A stretch of 64,000 bases of DNA from Vogesella sp. LIG4 (GTDB lineage Bacteria > Pseudomonadota > Gammaproteobacteria > Burkholderiales > Chromobacteriaceae). Below the pieces are notes generated by a model, which made no database searches, had not been told where the DNA came from, and saw only the letters and a list, made by a program, of their open reading frames with translations. The first letter of the stretch is position 1. Each line of letters starts with the position of its first letter. The translations under genes and the position numbers were made by a program. The stretch covers positions 1,435,215-1,499,214 of the forward strand of contig NZ_LT607802.1 of the NCBI RefSeq assembly GCF_900090205.1, written 5' to 3'. Positions 43,400 through 53,406 of this stretch are shown piece after piece.

Positions 43400-44779
43400 A
43401 TGGCGGATATCGACATTTCTGAAGCGCTGGTCCGCAAGTTCGACAAGTCGGGGCCGCGTTATACCTCGTATCCAACCGCGGACCGCTTCCACCCCGGCTT
43501 TGACCAGCACAGCTACCAGCACTACCTGGAGCAGCGCCGGCACAGCGACAGCAACCCGCCGCTGTCCGTCTACCTGCACCTGCCGTTCTGCGAGTCGCTG
43601 TGCTATTTCTGCGCCTGCAACAAGATCATCACTCAGGATCACAGCCGGGTAAGCCAGTATCTGCGCTACCTGGAGCGGGAAATGGCGCTGGTGTCGTCGT
43701 ACCTGGGGCCGGATCGTCAAACCGTGCAGCTGCACCTGGGGGGCGGCACGCCGACCTTTTTCAGCCCGAAGGAGCTGCGCCAGCTGCTGGACATGCTGCA
43801 CGAGCACTTCGACTTCACGGCAGATGCTGAGCTGGGCATCGAGATTGATCCGCGTACGGTGCATGACGGCTTGCTGGAGGAGCTGGCCGAGCTGGGCTTC
43901 AACCGCAACAGTTTTGGCGTGCAGGATTTCGAACCGGCGGTACAGCAGGCCGTCAATCGCATTCAGCCATTCAATATGGTGGAGAAGGCGGTGATCGATA
44001 GCCGCCGCGCCAGGTTTCAATCGGTGAATGCCGACCTGATTTACGGCCTGCCCAAGCAGACGCAGCAAAGTTTCAGCCGCACGCTGGACAGCCTGATCCA
44101 GCTCGCGCCCGACCGCATCGCGCTGTACAACTACGCGCACCTGCCCAGCCGCTTCAAGGCGCAGCGGCTGATCGTTGCCGCCGACCTGCCCTCGGCCGAG
44201 GAGAGGCTGCAGATATTCCTGATGTCGATGCAAAGGCTGCTGGATGCCGGCTATGTGTATATCGGGCTGGATCACTTTGCGCGCCCCGACGACGAGCTGA
44301 ACCTGGCGCGGCAGAACGGCACGCTGCATCGCAATTTCCAGGGCTATACCACCTGGGCCGAATGTGACCTGGCAGGCTTTGGCGTTTCCGCCATCAGCAA
44401 GGTGGGCCATTCCTATGGCCAGTCGGTGCGGTCACTGAATGCCTACTACGAGCGGCTGGACAACGGGCAGCTGCCGATAGACCGCGGCTTCGAGCTGAAC
44501 CAGGACGACCTGCTGCGGCGCCAGATCATCATGGCGCTGATGTGCAGCGCGCCACTCGATATCGAGGCCATCAACCGCCGCTGGGACATCGATTTCAATA
44601 CTTATTTTGCCCGCGAGCTGGCGCAGCTGCGGCAATACGAAGATGCGGAGCTGGTCAGCATCGAGCCGCACTTCATCCGGGTTACCGCCAAGGGCCGGTT
44701 GTTCGTGCGGGCGCTCAGCATGGTGTTCGACCACTACCTGAACCAGCCGACGACGTCGACCTACTCCAGGTTGATCTGA
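43400..44779 (+). CDS. hemN: Oxygen-independent coproporphyrinogen III oxidase
   Basis: A 459-residue radical SAM enzyme. The cluster motif is CESLCYFCAC (C-x3-C-x2-C), after SVYLHLPF. The SAM-binding LHLGGGTPTFFSP follows. It makes protoporphyrinogen during anaerobic haem synthesis. ATG 43400 has AAGG upstream. It converges on the nitric oxide reductase gene, and both fit low-oxygen life. Confidence 0.93.
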   Translation: MADIDISEALVRKFDKSGPRYTSYPTADRFHPGFDQHSYQHYLEQRRHSDSNPPLSVYLHLPFCESLCYFCACNKIITQDHSRVSQYLRYLEREMALVSSYLGPDRQTVQLHLGGGTPTFFSPKELRQLLDMLHEHFDFTADAELGIEIDPRTVHDGLLEELAELGFNRNSFGVQDFEPAVQQAVNRIQPFNMVEKAVIDSRRARFQSVNADLIYGLPKQTQQSFSRTLDSLIQLAPDRIALYNYAHLPSRFKAQRLIVAADLPSAEERLQIFLMSMQRLLDAGYVYIGLDHFARPDDELNLARQNGTLHRNFQGYTTWAECDLAGFGVSAISKVGHSYGQSVRSLNAYYERLDNGQLPIDRGFELNQDDLLRRQIIMALMCSAPLDIEAINRRWDIDFNTYFARELAQLRQYEDAELVSIEPHFIRVTAKGRLFVRALSMVFDHYLNQPTTSTYSRLI

Positions 44780-44794
44780 AGCCGGACAACATAA

Positions 44795-44823
44795 AAACGG
44801 GCCATCATCATGATGGCCCGTTT
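44795..44823. terminator. Bidirectional terminator between hemN and norB/norZ
   Basis: Arms AAACGGGCCATCAT / ATGATGGCCCGTTT around a single C (loop opens to a few bases). It serves the two convergent genes. Confidence 0.8.
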
Positions 44824-44838
44824 GGACTACTACCGGAA

Positions 44839-47103
44839 TCAGATACCCTGTGCCACCTTCACTGCAGCCGGGCGGCGGCGGATCAGGCGCAGCGCGAACC
44901 GTGCCAGGTACAGCACACCGAGTGCGAACACGATGTCACCCGGTACGCGCAGCCACACCAGGTTCTGCATCAGGGCGGAATGGATCACCTCCGGCGAGCG
45001 GGCATACCACAGACCCTTGCTGACGCTGGCCCAGGCCTGGTAGATGCCCGACGGCAGAATCGACATGAACACCATCATGAACAGGCCCACGTTCAGCATC
45101 CAGAAGCTGGGCTTGAGCAGCTTGTCTTCCCAGTCATCACGCTCCGACAGGCCGCGCAGGCAGAACAGCATCAGGCCGATACCGAGCATGCCGTACACGC
45201 CGAACAGTGCCGCGTGGCCATGGGCCGGGGTCATGTTCAGGCCCTGCACGTAGTACAGCGAAATCGGCGGGTTGATCGAGAAGCCGAGCACGCCGGCGCC
45301 CAGGGTGTTCCATACCCCCACGGCCACAAAGCACAGGATGGACCATTTGTAGGTGGCTACCCACGGTGCGGCCTGCGCCTTGCGGTAGGTATGCCAGCCT
45401 TCCAGACCGATCAGCGCGAGCGGTACCACTTCAAAGGCAGAGAACACGGCGCCCACGGCGATCACCGCGGTAGAGGTGCCGGTGAAGTACAGGTGGTGCA
45501 GGGTACCCAGGATGCCGCCGAACAGGAACACGATGGTTTCCATCACGATGGCGCGGTTGGCGCTATCGATGCGAATCAGCCCCAGGCGCGAGAAGATCAG
45601 TGCAATCACGGCGGTAGCGAACACTTCGAAGAAGCCTTCCACCCACAGGTGCACCAGCCACCATCTCCAGTACTCGATCATCGAGTAGTGCGTGTGTTGG
45701 CCCCAGGCCAGCGACGAGGCGTAGAACAAGCCGATGCAGGTGGCCGACAGGAACACCATGGCGATCAGGCCACGGCCTTCGGTTTTCTTGTTTTTCAGTG
45801 CCGGCATCAGCGCGCGGCCCATCAGGAACAGCCAGAACAGCAGGCCGATGAACAGCAGGATCTGCCACACGCGGCCCATGCTGGTGTACGCCAGACCCTG
45901 ATTGCCGATCCAGAAGCTGAAGTCGGTGCCCAGATGCTGCAGCGAACCGATCCAGCCCATGGCGGTGGAGCCTACCACGATGAAGATCAGCGCCCAGAAC
46001 AGCACATCCACGCCGAGCTTCTGCAGCTTGGGCTCATGGCCGGACAGCAGCGGCGAGATATACAGGCCGGTAGCCAGCCATGCAGTGGCAATCCACAGCA
46101 CGCCGAACTGGGTGTGAATGGTACGGCTCACCACCCAGGGCAGCACGGTGGCCAGCGGCATGCCGAAGAAGCTGTGCCCCTCCACCGCATAGTGCGCGGT
46201 GATGGCGCCCATGCCTACCTGGGTCAGCAGCAGGCCGATCACCACGTAGAAGTACTTCTTGGTGGCACGCATCGACGGCGTGGCCTTGACGTTGAACAGC
46301 GGATCCTTGGCCGGTGTGGCCACGTGCTCTTCTTCGCCATGCGCGGTGTGATACCAGATCATGGCGGCAATGCCCGCGATCAGCAGTACCACGCTGGCAA
46401 TCGACCACAGACCGTTGGCGGTGGTGGGGGTGTTGCCCACCAGCGGCTCATGCGGCCAGTTGTTGGTGTAGGTGATGTCGGACTGGCCCGGGCGGTCGGT
46501 GGTGGCCGACCAGGCAGACCAGAAGAAGAACGAGGCCAGTGCTTCGCGGTCGGCAGCGTTCGGCAGTGCGTTGGCGTTCATCGCGTATTGTTCGCGCAGG
46601 GTGTCGAACGCCTTGTCGGTGCCGTACAGGCTTTCGTAGTGCGCGGCAACCTGCGCCACCGCCTGGGCGCGTTCCTGGCTCAGCGTGACGCGGCCATTGG
46701 CGGCATCATAGCTGTTCTTGCGCATTTCGCGGCGCAGGCGGGCGTCCAGCAGGCCCTGCTTGTCCGCATCCAGATTGAGGTAGGGCTTGCCGAATTCCTG
46801 GCGTGCCCAGGTGTCGCGCAGCGCCACCGCTTCGCGGTGCAGCCAGTCGGCCGACCAGTCCGGCGCCACATAACTGCCGTGGCCCCACACCGTGCCTACC
46901 TGCTGCCCGCCGGAAGCCAGCCATGCCTGCTGGCCACGCTTGATCTGCTCGCCGGTAAACACTACCCGGCCATTACTGCTTACTACTGCATTGGGAATAG
47001 GTGGCGCGGCCACATAGATTTCTTTGCCTATGTACAGCAAGGTCGAGAATGACAGCAGGCAAATCACTGCTAGCCATCCCCATAAACGACGTGTTGATTT
47101 CAT
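44839..47103 (-). CDS. norZ: Quinol-dependent nitric oxide reductase (qNor)
   Basis: A 754-residue single-subunit NO reductase: the N-terminal periplasmic extension without haem c motif, then about 12 membrane helices with the haem-copper oxidase core. It reduces NO to N2O with quinol as donor. The length fits the Neisseria NorB type. ATG 47103 follows GGGGGATGAGATC. An NsrR-type operator lies 38 bp upstream. It may detoxify NO or take part in denitrification; no other denitrification gene is in the window. Confidence 0.93.
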   Translation of the reverse strand: MKSTRRLWGWLAVICLLSFSTLLYIGKEIYVAAPPIPNAVVSSNGRVVFTGEQIKRGQQAWLASGGQQVGTVWGHGSYVAPDWSADWLHREAVALRDTWARQEFGKPYLNLDADKQGLLDARLRREMRKNSYDAANGRVTLSQERAQAVAQVAAHYESLYGTDKAFDTLREQYAMNANALPNAADREALASFFFWSAWSATTDRPGQSDITYTNNWPHEPLVGNTPTTANGLWSIASVVLLIAGIAAMIWYHTAHGEEEHVATPAKDPLFNVKATPSMRATKKYFYVVIGLLLTQVGMGAITAHYAVEGHSFFGMPLATVLPWVVSRTIHTQFGVLWIATAWLATGLYISPLLSGHEPKLQKLGVDVLFWALIFIVVGSTAMGWIGSLQHLGTDFSFWIGNQGLAYTSMGRVWQILLFIGLLFWLFLMGRALMPALKNKKTEGRGLIAMVFLSATCIGLFYASSLAWGQHTHYSMIEYWRWWLVHLWVEGFFEVFATAVIALIFSRLGLIRIDSANRAIVMETIVFLFGGILGTLHHLYFTGTSTAVIAVGAVFSAFEVVPLALIGLEGWHTYRKAQAAPWVATYKWSILCFVAVGVWNTLGAGVLGFSINPPISLYYVQGLNMTPAHGHAALFGVYGMLGIGLMLFCLRGLSERDDWEDKLLKPSFWMLNVGLFMMVFMSILPSGIYQAWASVSKGLWYARSPEVIHSALMQNLVWLRVPGDIVFALGVLYLARFALRLIRRRPAAVKVAQGI

Positions 47104-47140
47104 GATCTCATCCCCCGGTGGGTTGGAAAGGGCAATACTT

Positions 47141-47163
47141 AAGATGTACTGTATGGGCATCTT
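47141..47163. promoter_or_regulatory. NsrR-type operator upstream of norZ
   Basis: AAGATG (47141-47146), 11 bp, CATCTT (47158-47163): the same half-sites and spacing as the known NsrR consensus. A further half-site AAGATGTAC follows at 47168-47176. This implies NO-responsive control. Confidence 0.75.
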
Positions 47164-47592
47164 TAAAAGATGTACACGAGATGGATCTTCAGGATTCGAC
47201 CTTCTTGATGGCGGTCAAGCGCAGCTGGCCACGGTGTGGCAAAGGCGGTCTGCGACGCGGGGGAGAGGGGGGCGGGGTGCCCGATGCCGGCATTGGCAGC
47301 CAGCAATTGTGGCCAGGGTGTGAAGTACCAGGACGCCTGAATCCGGGCCGTTCAGCGCAGATCCGCCGCCAGGCGAGCGCGCAGCCCGGCATTTTCGGCT
47401 GCCAGTTGCGCCAGGCGCTCGCAAGGTCTGCCGGGACCTGTCCGATAGAAGGGGCCGTTGGCTTCTTTTACTTTTTCCGAATAGCGGACGTACTGATATT
47501 TCAGGAGTGGGGAGCGTGGGTCTGACTGCTCCAGGCTCGTCGCGTGTGCTAACTGCCGCCGGAAACGGCCAATTTCGACGATGCCAACACGC
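47164..47592. other. Gap between norZ and hutC
   Basis: No normal gene. On the minus strand an open frame without a good start runs from about 47590 to a stop at 47352 and ends in a leucine-zipper-like stretch (ERLAQLAAENAGLRARL). It may be a gene remnant. Confidence 0.3.
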
Positions 47593-48306
47593 TTAGACGC
47601 TGCCTGAAAACTGATAGCGGGTTCCCGGGTGCCATAGTGTCACGTCGGTGGCCACCTGGTTGTGTGCCCACGTACGTCGATGCAGCACCAGGCAGGGAGT
47701 ACCAATATCCATGCGCAGCCGGTGGCGAACGGTGGCATCCGGCATTGTGGCGGTGATGACGTACTCAGCACGCTGTAATGGCGCTTCACGTGTCATGTAT
47801 TCGTTCGGCGTAATCAGGGTGAAATTCTGCTCAAGGTAGTGCGGGTACAGCTTGGGGTTGACGTAGCGGTCTTCCAGCTGGATTGGCACCTCGTTTTCGT
47901 AATGCACGATGCGGGAGTGGAAGGCGGGGCCGGCTGGCAGGCCGAGTGCGGCCAACGCTTTGCTGTCGTCCGTGCATTCAAGAATAAGCACCTCACTGCT
48001 GTGCACATCGCCGCGGTTTTTAATCTCTTCGGCAATGCTTTTTATCTCGATCAAGGTGGATTGGTACTTCTGTGCCGACACGAACGTGCCTGCGCCTTGA
48101 ATGCGTGTGAGCACTTGTTCGGCAGTCAGCTCCCGCAGTGCACGATGCACGGTCATGCGCGATACGCTGAATTGTTTGACCAGATCATGTTCGGAAGGGA
48201 TCAGGCTGCCGTTCGGCCAGACGCCGCTTTCTATCTGCTTGCGCACATAGTTCTTGATCTGGGCATAGGCGTGCACAGGCTTGTTATTAGTCGGATGCAT
48301 GAGCAT
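47593..48306 (-). CDS. hutC: GntR/HutC-type repressor
   Basis: A 237-residue GntR-family protein of the HutC branch: winged helix (LIPSEHDLVKQFSVSRMTVHRALREL) and UTRA ligand domain (AFHSRIVHYENEVPIQLEDRYVNPKLYPHYL). HutC represses histidine use genes and is released by urocanate. It is divergent from the ABC transporter and HutH-like lyase. Two direct copies of TTGTATAGGCATG lie in the shared region. Confidence 0.88.
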   Translation of the reverse strand: MLMHPTNNKPVHAYAQIKNYVRKQIESGVWPNGSLIPSEHDLVKQFSVSRMTVHRALRELTAEQVLTRIQGAGTFVSAQKYQSTLIEIKSIAEEIKNRGDVHSSEVLILECTDDSKALAALGLPAGPAFHSRIVHYENEVPIQLEDRYVNPKLYPHYLEQNFTLITPNEYMTREAPLQRAEYVITATMPDATVRHRLRMDIGTPCLVLHRRTWAHNQVATDVTLWHPGTRYQFSGSV

Positions 48307-48347
48307 TCACAATAATTAGCATCCGGTCACTATAGCACGCATCTTGT

Positions 48348-48475
48348 TTGTATAGGCATGTTCTTTGCATGGAAATCCTTGTGGTGTTGTATTGTAACTT
48401 ATTGTATTTGAACAATAAAAATGAAAATACAGCAAGTGGCTGGAAAAGCTGTTGACACTAAGTTGTATAGGCATG
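48348..48475. promoter_or_regulatory. Probable HutC operators (two direct repeats)
   Basis: TTGTATAGGCATG occurs at 48348-48360 and at 48463-48475. The second lies just after a -35 TTGACA (48452-48457), where binding would block transcription of the transporter operon; the first is in front of hutC itself. Confidence 0.65.
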
Positions 48476-48644
48476 CACGATGGTGAACATGTTGTGGCCC
48501 GGGCTTGGGCGATAGCATCTGGCCGGGATATGAAAGGCCAGGACTAAGAACATAACAACGACAGTACCAACGAACCCACGTGCGTTTTTGTTTCCGGCTA
48601 CTGAGCGGCAGGAAGCGGTGCACACTGTCTACAGGATCAGAGAG

Positions 48645-49502
48645 ATGAAAGTACCTACCGTATCCGCAAAGAGCCTGGCGCTCGCGGCAGCCATCATGGC
48701 ATCGACTTTTTCGTTGCATGTCCAAGCCAAGGATTGGCAGAACGTTACGATCGCACTTGAGGGTGCGTATGAGCCGTGGAATTTGACCAAGCCGGATGGT
48801 TCGCTGGGTGGCTTCGAGCCGGAGTTGGCCGCAAACCTGTGTACGCGCATGAAGGTCAAATGCAAGCTGATTGCCCAGGACTGGGATGGCATGATGGCCG
48901 GGCTCAAGGTCGGCAAGTTTGACGTGATCATGGATGCGCTGTCGGTGACAGACGAACGCAAGAAGGAAATCGCGTTCTCCCTGCCGTATGCCAACACTCC
49001 TGGCGTATTTGTTGCCGCCAAAGGTGGCAAGCTTGCAAATATCGCGGGTTCCGGCATGACCGTTAAGCTGACTGGCAACGCAGCGAGCGATAAAGCGACG
49101 GTAGCTACGCTGCGCACGGCGCTCAAAGGCAAGACCATCGGTATCCAGGCGGGCACCGTTTACTCCGGCTTTATCTACAGCCAATTCAAAGACATTGCCA
49201 CCATTCGCGAATACAAAACCGCGGCGGAGCATGACCTCGACCTGGTGGCTGGCCGCATCGATGTCGCATTCGACGATGCGACCTACTTCATCTCGGCATT
49301 CTCCAAACCTGACAACAAGAGTCTGACCTTCACCGGCCCGAAAATCGCGGGTCCGATCTGGGGCGAGGGCGAGGCATTGGGCCTGCGCCAGGCGGATAAG
49401 GACTTGAAAATCAAGTTTGACGCTGCCATCAAGGCCGCTCTTGCGGACGGCACTGTCAAGCGCCTGAGCGAGAAGTGGTTCAAGCTCAACGTGGCACCTT
49501 AA
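48645..49502 (+). CDS. Polar amino acid ABC transporter, binding protein
   Basis: A 285-residue protein with a signal peptide (ending SLHVQA) and family-3 binding-protein features (LEGAYEPWNLTKPDGSLGGFEPELAANLC, WDGMMAGLKVGKFDVIMDALSVTDERKK). The group binds His, Arg, Lys or opines. A start at 48588 is also open; 48645 begins the signal peptide. It is the first gene of the transporter-lyase operon. Confidence 0.88.
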   Translation: MKVPTVSAKSLALAAAIMASTFSLHVQAKDWQNVTIALEGAYEPWNLTKPDGSLGGFEPELAANLCTRMKVKCKLIAQDWDGMMAGLKVGKFDVIMDALSVTDERKKEIAFSLPYANTPGVFVAAKGGKLANIAGSGMTVKLTGNAASDKATVATLRTALKGKTIGIQAGTVYSGFIYSQFKDIATIREYKTAAEHDLDLVAGRIDVAFDDATYFISAFSKPDNKSLTFTGPKIAGPIWGEGEALGLRQADKDLKIKFDAAIKAALADGTVKRLSEKWFKLNVAP

Positions 49503-49633
49503 GGCAAAGGCCCTGAGCCCTCTCCCTTATACATGGGGCGTGGGGCTCACGGTGTTGGAATGCGGTTGCCTGCTGCCTCCGTCCTGTGTCCGGAGGGGGG
49601 CGCGGCAACCTGCCCACTTAAAGGCGTTTGAAC

Positions 49634-50350
49634 ATGTCGGCTTTTGAATTACTCGGTTTTGGCCCGGATGGTTGGGGGCAGGTGCTGCTGCTTGCGGCGC
49701 TGATGACGGTAGCGGTAACAGTCACTGCGCTTGCGATTGGCTCCGTGTTTGGCTCCCTGGTGGCATGGGGCAAACTGTCCAAGAATCTTCCCGCTCGAAT
49801 TGTTGGCGATGCGTATACCACGGTCTTTCGTGGCGTACCGGAGCTACTGGTGATCTACCTGATCTATTTCGGCGGTTCCACGCTGGCTACGGCAGTGGGC
49901 AGCTATTTCGGTGCAGATGGTTTCTTTGGCTTGCCCCCGTTTCTGGCGGGTGCATTCGCTGTTGGCGTGATTTCCGGTGCATATCAGGCCGAGGTCTATC
50001 GCGGTGCCTTCCTGGCGGTATCGCGTGGGGAGATCGAGGCTGCACGTGCGATGGGCATGCCGCGCAAGAAACTGTTCTTTCGCATCATCGTTCCGCAAGT
50101 GATGCGTTTTGCGTTGCCTGGTCTGGGCAACGTGTGGCAACTGAGCCTGAAGGATTCGGCGTTGATCTCTGTGACCGGTTTGGCCGAGTTGTTGCGGACC
50201 AGCCAGGTAGGCGCGGGCTCCACTCACCATTATTTCCTGTTCTACACCGTCGGCGGTGGCCTGTATCTGGTCATGACCAGCTTGTCCAATCGCGTGTTCG
50301 ACCGGGCTGAGGCGCGCGTAGGCAAGAGCTTCCGCCGTGCCATTGGCTAA
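49634..50350 (+). CDS. Polar amino acid ABC transporter permease (HisQ-like)
   Basis: A 238-residue permease. The EAA loop is YRGAFLAVSRGEIEAARAMGMPRKKLFFRIIVPQ. AAAGGCG precedes ATG 49634. It is in the operon with the binding protein, the second permease, the ATPase and the lyase; the intergenic gap to hisM is 10 bp. Confidence 0.9.
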   Translation: MSAFELLGFGPDGWGQVLLLAALMTVAVTVTALAIGSVFGSLVAWGKLSKNLPARIVGDAYTTVFRGVPELLVIYLIYFGGSTLATAVGSYFGADGFFGLPPFLAGAFAVGVISGAYQAEVYRGAFLAVSRGEIEAARAMGMPRKKLFFRIIVPQVMRFALPGLGNVWQLSLKDSALISVTGLAELLRTSQVGAGSTHHYFLFYTVGGGLYLVMTSLSNRVFDRAEARVGKSFRRAIG

Positions 50351-50360
50351 GGAGCATTCA

Positions 50361-51053
50361 ATGGATTTCGAATTTCTCTTTGACACGGTGGCGCAATTGC
50401 TGGAAGCGCTACCCGTTACGCTCGGCTTGTTCGCGTTATCGATTCTGCTTGGCCTGTTGCTGGCACTGGGTCTTACCTGGATGCGATTCTCGCGCTGGTA
50501 TTTGCCACGGCAACTGGCGCGTGGCTACGTATTCGTGTTCCGTGGTTCGCCGTTATTGGTGCAGATGTTCCTTGTCTACTATGGCGTGGGGCAGTTTGAT
50601 GCGGTGCGAGACAGCATGCTGTGGCCGGTGATGCGTGATCCGTTCAACTGCGCGGTGATTTCACTGGCCTTGTGTACTGCCGGTTATACCGCCGAGATTT
50701 TTCGTGGTGGCGTGCTGGCGGTACCGGCACAGCAGCTTGAGGCGGCGCGTGCGATGGGTATGTCCGGCCTCTTGCTATTCCGTCGGCTGATTGCCCCGGT
50801 AGCACTGCGTCAAGCGCTTCCTTCGTATTCGACCGAGATCGTGTTGATGGTCAAATCCACCGCGCTCGCCAGCCTGGTGACGGTTTGGGAGATCACCGGA
50901 GTGGCCCAGCGCATTATCTCGCACAGCTACCGCACCATGGAGGTGTTCCTGTGCGCTGCGGCGATCTACCTGCTGCTCAATTTCCTCATCGTGCGCGTGA
51001 TTGGCCTGATCGAGTATCGCCTGTCCCCGCATCTGCGCCCCATGCCTGCCTAA
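50361..51053 (+). CDS. Polar amino acid ABC transporter permease (HisM-like)
   Basis: A 230-residue permease with the EAA loop FRGGVLAVPAQQLEAARAMGMSGLLLFRRLIAPV. AAGGAG precedes ATG 50361. It forms the membrane channel together with the HisQ-like protein. Confidence 0.9.
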   Translation: MDFEFLFDTVAQLLEALPVTLGLFALSILLGLLLALGLTWMRFSRWYLPRQLARGYVFVFRGSPLLVQMFLVYYGVGQFDAVRDSMLWPVMRDPFNCAVISLALCTAGYTAEIFRGGVLAVPAQQLEAARAMGMSGLLLFRRLIAPVALRQALPSYSTEIVLMVKSTALASLVTVWEITGVAQRIISHSYRTMEVFLCAAAIYLLLNFLIVRVIGLIEYRLSPHLRPMPA

Positions 51054-51080
51054 GCCGGCGATAGAGAGTGAGTTGACGAT

Positions 51081-51890
51081 ATGAAAACCAATGACCTTCC
51101 AATTGAGAGCAAGATGACTACTGCCTCCGCACTTGAAATCCGCAACCTGCACAAGCGCTTCGGCAGTAACGAAGTGCTCAAGGGTGTTTCCCTCACGGCA
51201 CATGAAGGTGATGTGATTACCATCTTGGGTTCCAGCGGCTCGGGCAAAAGTACTTTCCTGCGCTGCATCAACCTGCTGGAGACGCCGGATGAGGGGGAAA
51301 TCATTGTTGCCGGCGAGCAGCTCATGCTACGCAAGAATCGCCACAACCAGCTTGAGCCGACCGACCGTCGCCAGGTAGACAGGATTCGCTCCGAACTGGG
51401 CATGGTATTCCAGAGTTTCAACCTGTTTTCGCACATGACGATTCTGGAAAACCTGATCGAAGGCCCTGTACATATCCAGAAGCGGGCTCGTAACGAATGC
51501 ATTGACGAGGCAATGGCGCTGCTGGAGAAAGTGGGGATTGCGGATAAACATAACTTCTACCCGGCGCACCTGTCCGGTGGTCAGCAGCAGCGAGCGGCAA
51601 TTGCGCGGGCTTTGGCGATGAAACCAAAGGTAATGCTGTTTGATGAGCCGACCAGCGCGCTTGACCCGGAGCGGGTGGGCGAAGTGCTTAAAGTGATGCG
51701 CCAGCTGGCGGAAGAGGGAAGGACGATGCTGGTGGTGACACATGAGATGGGCTTCGCCCGCAATGTGTCGAACCGCGTCTTGTTCATGCACCAGGGTCGG
51801 GTTGAGGCTGATGGCACCCCGGACGAATTGTTCCGCGAGCACAAGTCCGAGCGTTTCCGGCAGTTCATTTCGAGCCACGCTCATGGTTGA
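51081..51890 (+). CDS. Polar amino acid ABC transporter ATPase (HisP-like)
   Basis: A 269-residue ATPase: Walker [10 protein letters not shown] (~residue 53), signature [15 protein letters not shown], Walker [15 protein letters not shown]. It drives uptake for this transporter. ATG 51114 (11 codons later) is an alternative start. The 3' end overlaps the lyase gene by 8 bp. Confidence 0.92.
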   Translation: MKTNDLPIESKMTTASALEIRNLHKRFGSNEVLKGVSLTAHEGDVITILGSSGSGKSTFLRCINLLETPDEGEIIVAGEQLMLRKNRHNQLEPTDRRQVDRIRSELGMVFQSFNLFSHMTILENLIEGPVHIQKRARNECIDEAMALLEKVGIADKHNFYPAHLSGGQQQRAAIARALAMKPKVMLFDEPTSALDPERVGEVLKVMRQLAEEGRTMLVVTHEMGFARNVSNRVLFMHQGRVEADGTPDELFREHKSERFRQFISSHAHG

Positions 51891-53406
51891 CACCGTCATC
51901 ATCGGGGGGGCGCCGCTGGGTCGACAGCAGTTGGCCGCAGTGGCTGCTGGTGCACGGCTTGAGCTCAATGCGGCAGCCTGGTCCCGCATCGACAATGCCC
52001 GCGCCATTGTCGAGCGCATTGTCGCCAATGGCGAGCGAGCTTATGGCATTACCACGGGGCTGGGGGCGTTGTGCAATGTGGTGTTGTCCCCGGATCAGTT
52101 GGCCAGGTTGTCGAGCAATACGCTGCAAAGCCATGCCTGTGGCGTTGGCGAGCCGCTGTCGATTCCGCTTGCGCGTGCGCTGTTGACGGCGCAACTGCAG
52201 AACTACGCGCACGGCCATTCCGGTATTTCTCCGGCCGTGGTTCAGCGGCTAGTCGACTTTCTTAACCTCGGTATCACCCCCGTGGTACCTGCGGGCGGGT
52301 CGGTTGGCTATCTCACTCACATGGCACATGCGGCGCTGCCATTGATTGGTCTTGGTGAAGCCTGGGTAGAAGGGGAGCGTGTGCCTGGCGGCGTGGCACT
52401 TTCACGCCGCGGGCTTGAACCACTGGTGCTTGGCGCCAAGGATGGCCTGTCGCTGGTCAACGGCACGCCTTGCATGACCGCCTTTCTGGCGATGGCGCTG
52501 GCGCGTGCCGAGCACCTGGCCAAGTGGGCCGATGTGATCAGTGCCATGAGCTTTGAGGCACTCAAGGGACAGTTGGCCGCATTCGATGCCGAAGCGCTCG
52601 CGGTCAAGCCTCATCCCGGGGCGCTGCAGGTCGGTGCCAACCTGCGCCGCTTGCTGGCAGACAGTGCCAATTTGAGTCGCCACCAAGGCATACGCACACA
52701 GGATGCCCTCAGCATTCGTTCGATACCGCAAATTCACGGCGCCAGCCGCGATCAGTTCACCCATATCGGGCGACAAGTCGATATCGAGCTGGCCTCCGCT
52801 ACCGACAATCCGCAAGTATTCGGCACCCCGGACGACTACCGGGTGGTTTCTCAGGCCAACCCGCACGGCCAGTCACTGGGCATGGCAGGTGATCTGCTGG
52901 CAATCGCCTCGGCAGAGTTGGCCGGGGTTGCAGAGCGGCGCATTGATCGCTTGGTCAACCCGCTGGTCAGCGGGCTGCCGCCATTCCTGCTTGAGGACAG
53001 TGGGGTCAATTCGGGGCTGATGATCGTGCAGTACGTAGCCGCTGCGCTGGTGGCCGAGAACAAGGTGCTGGCGCACCCCATGGTGGTTGACAACTTTGTC
53101 ACCTCGGCGCTGCAGGAGGACCACCTGAGCCTGGCCACCCCGGCCGTGCTCAAGGCGCACAAAGTGCTCGACAACGTGGAAACCGTGCTGGCGATCGAGT
53201 ACCTGGTAGCGGCGCAGGCGCTGCATTTCTTCGACGCTGCCGCGTTGGGACAAGGTAGCCGTGCCGCGCTGGCGGTAATTCGCGAGCATATCCCGCCATA
53301 TAGCGAAGACCGGGTGGTCGCGCCGGATATCACCCGCACGCTCGGCTTGCTGCGTGACCCGCTGCTGTTGCAACGCATCGAGACCGAGCTTGGCACGTCG
53401 CTTTGA
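51883..53406 (+). CDS. HutH-like aromatic amino acid lyase lacking the ASG (MIO) triad
   Basis: A 507-residue protein of the histidine/phenylalanine ammonia-lyase family. Conserved parts are kept: [65 protein letters not shown] and [10 protein letters not shown]. The catalytic loop is not: where family members read GSVGASGDLAPLAHM, this one reads GSVGYLTHM (residues 139-147). Thus Ala-Ser-Gly, from which the MIO electrophile forms, is missing, about six residues in all. The reading frame is otherwise intact. Overlap with the ATPase gene and HutC control point to an amino acid related role. No hutU, hutI or hutG genes follow. The reaction is therefore uncertain. Confidence 0.85.
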   Translation: MVDTVIIGGAPLGRQQLAAVAAGARLELNAAAWSRIDNARAIVERIVANGERAYGITTGLGALCNVVLSPDQLARLSSNTLQSHACGVGEPLSIPLARALLTAQLQNYAHGHSGISPAVVQRLVDFLNLGITPVVPAGGSVGYLTHMAHAALPLIGLGEAWVEGERVPGGVALSRRGLEPLVLGAKDGLSLVNGTPCMTAFLAMALARAEHLAKWADVISAMSFEALKGQLAAFDAEALAVKPHPGALQVGANLRRLLADSANLSRHQGIRTQDALSIRSIPQIHGASRDQFTHIGRQVDIELASATDNPQVFGTPDDYRVVSQANPHGQSLGMAGDLLAIASAELAGVAERRIDRLVNPLVSGLPPFLLEDSGVNSGLMIVQYVAAALVAENKVLAHPMVVDNFVTSALQEDHLSLATPAVLKAHKVLDNVETVLAIEYLVAAQALHFFDAAALGQGSRAALAVIREHIPPYSEDRVVAPDITRTLGLLRDPLLLQRIETELGTSL

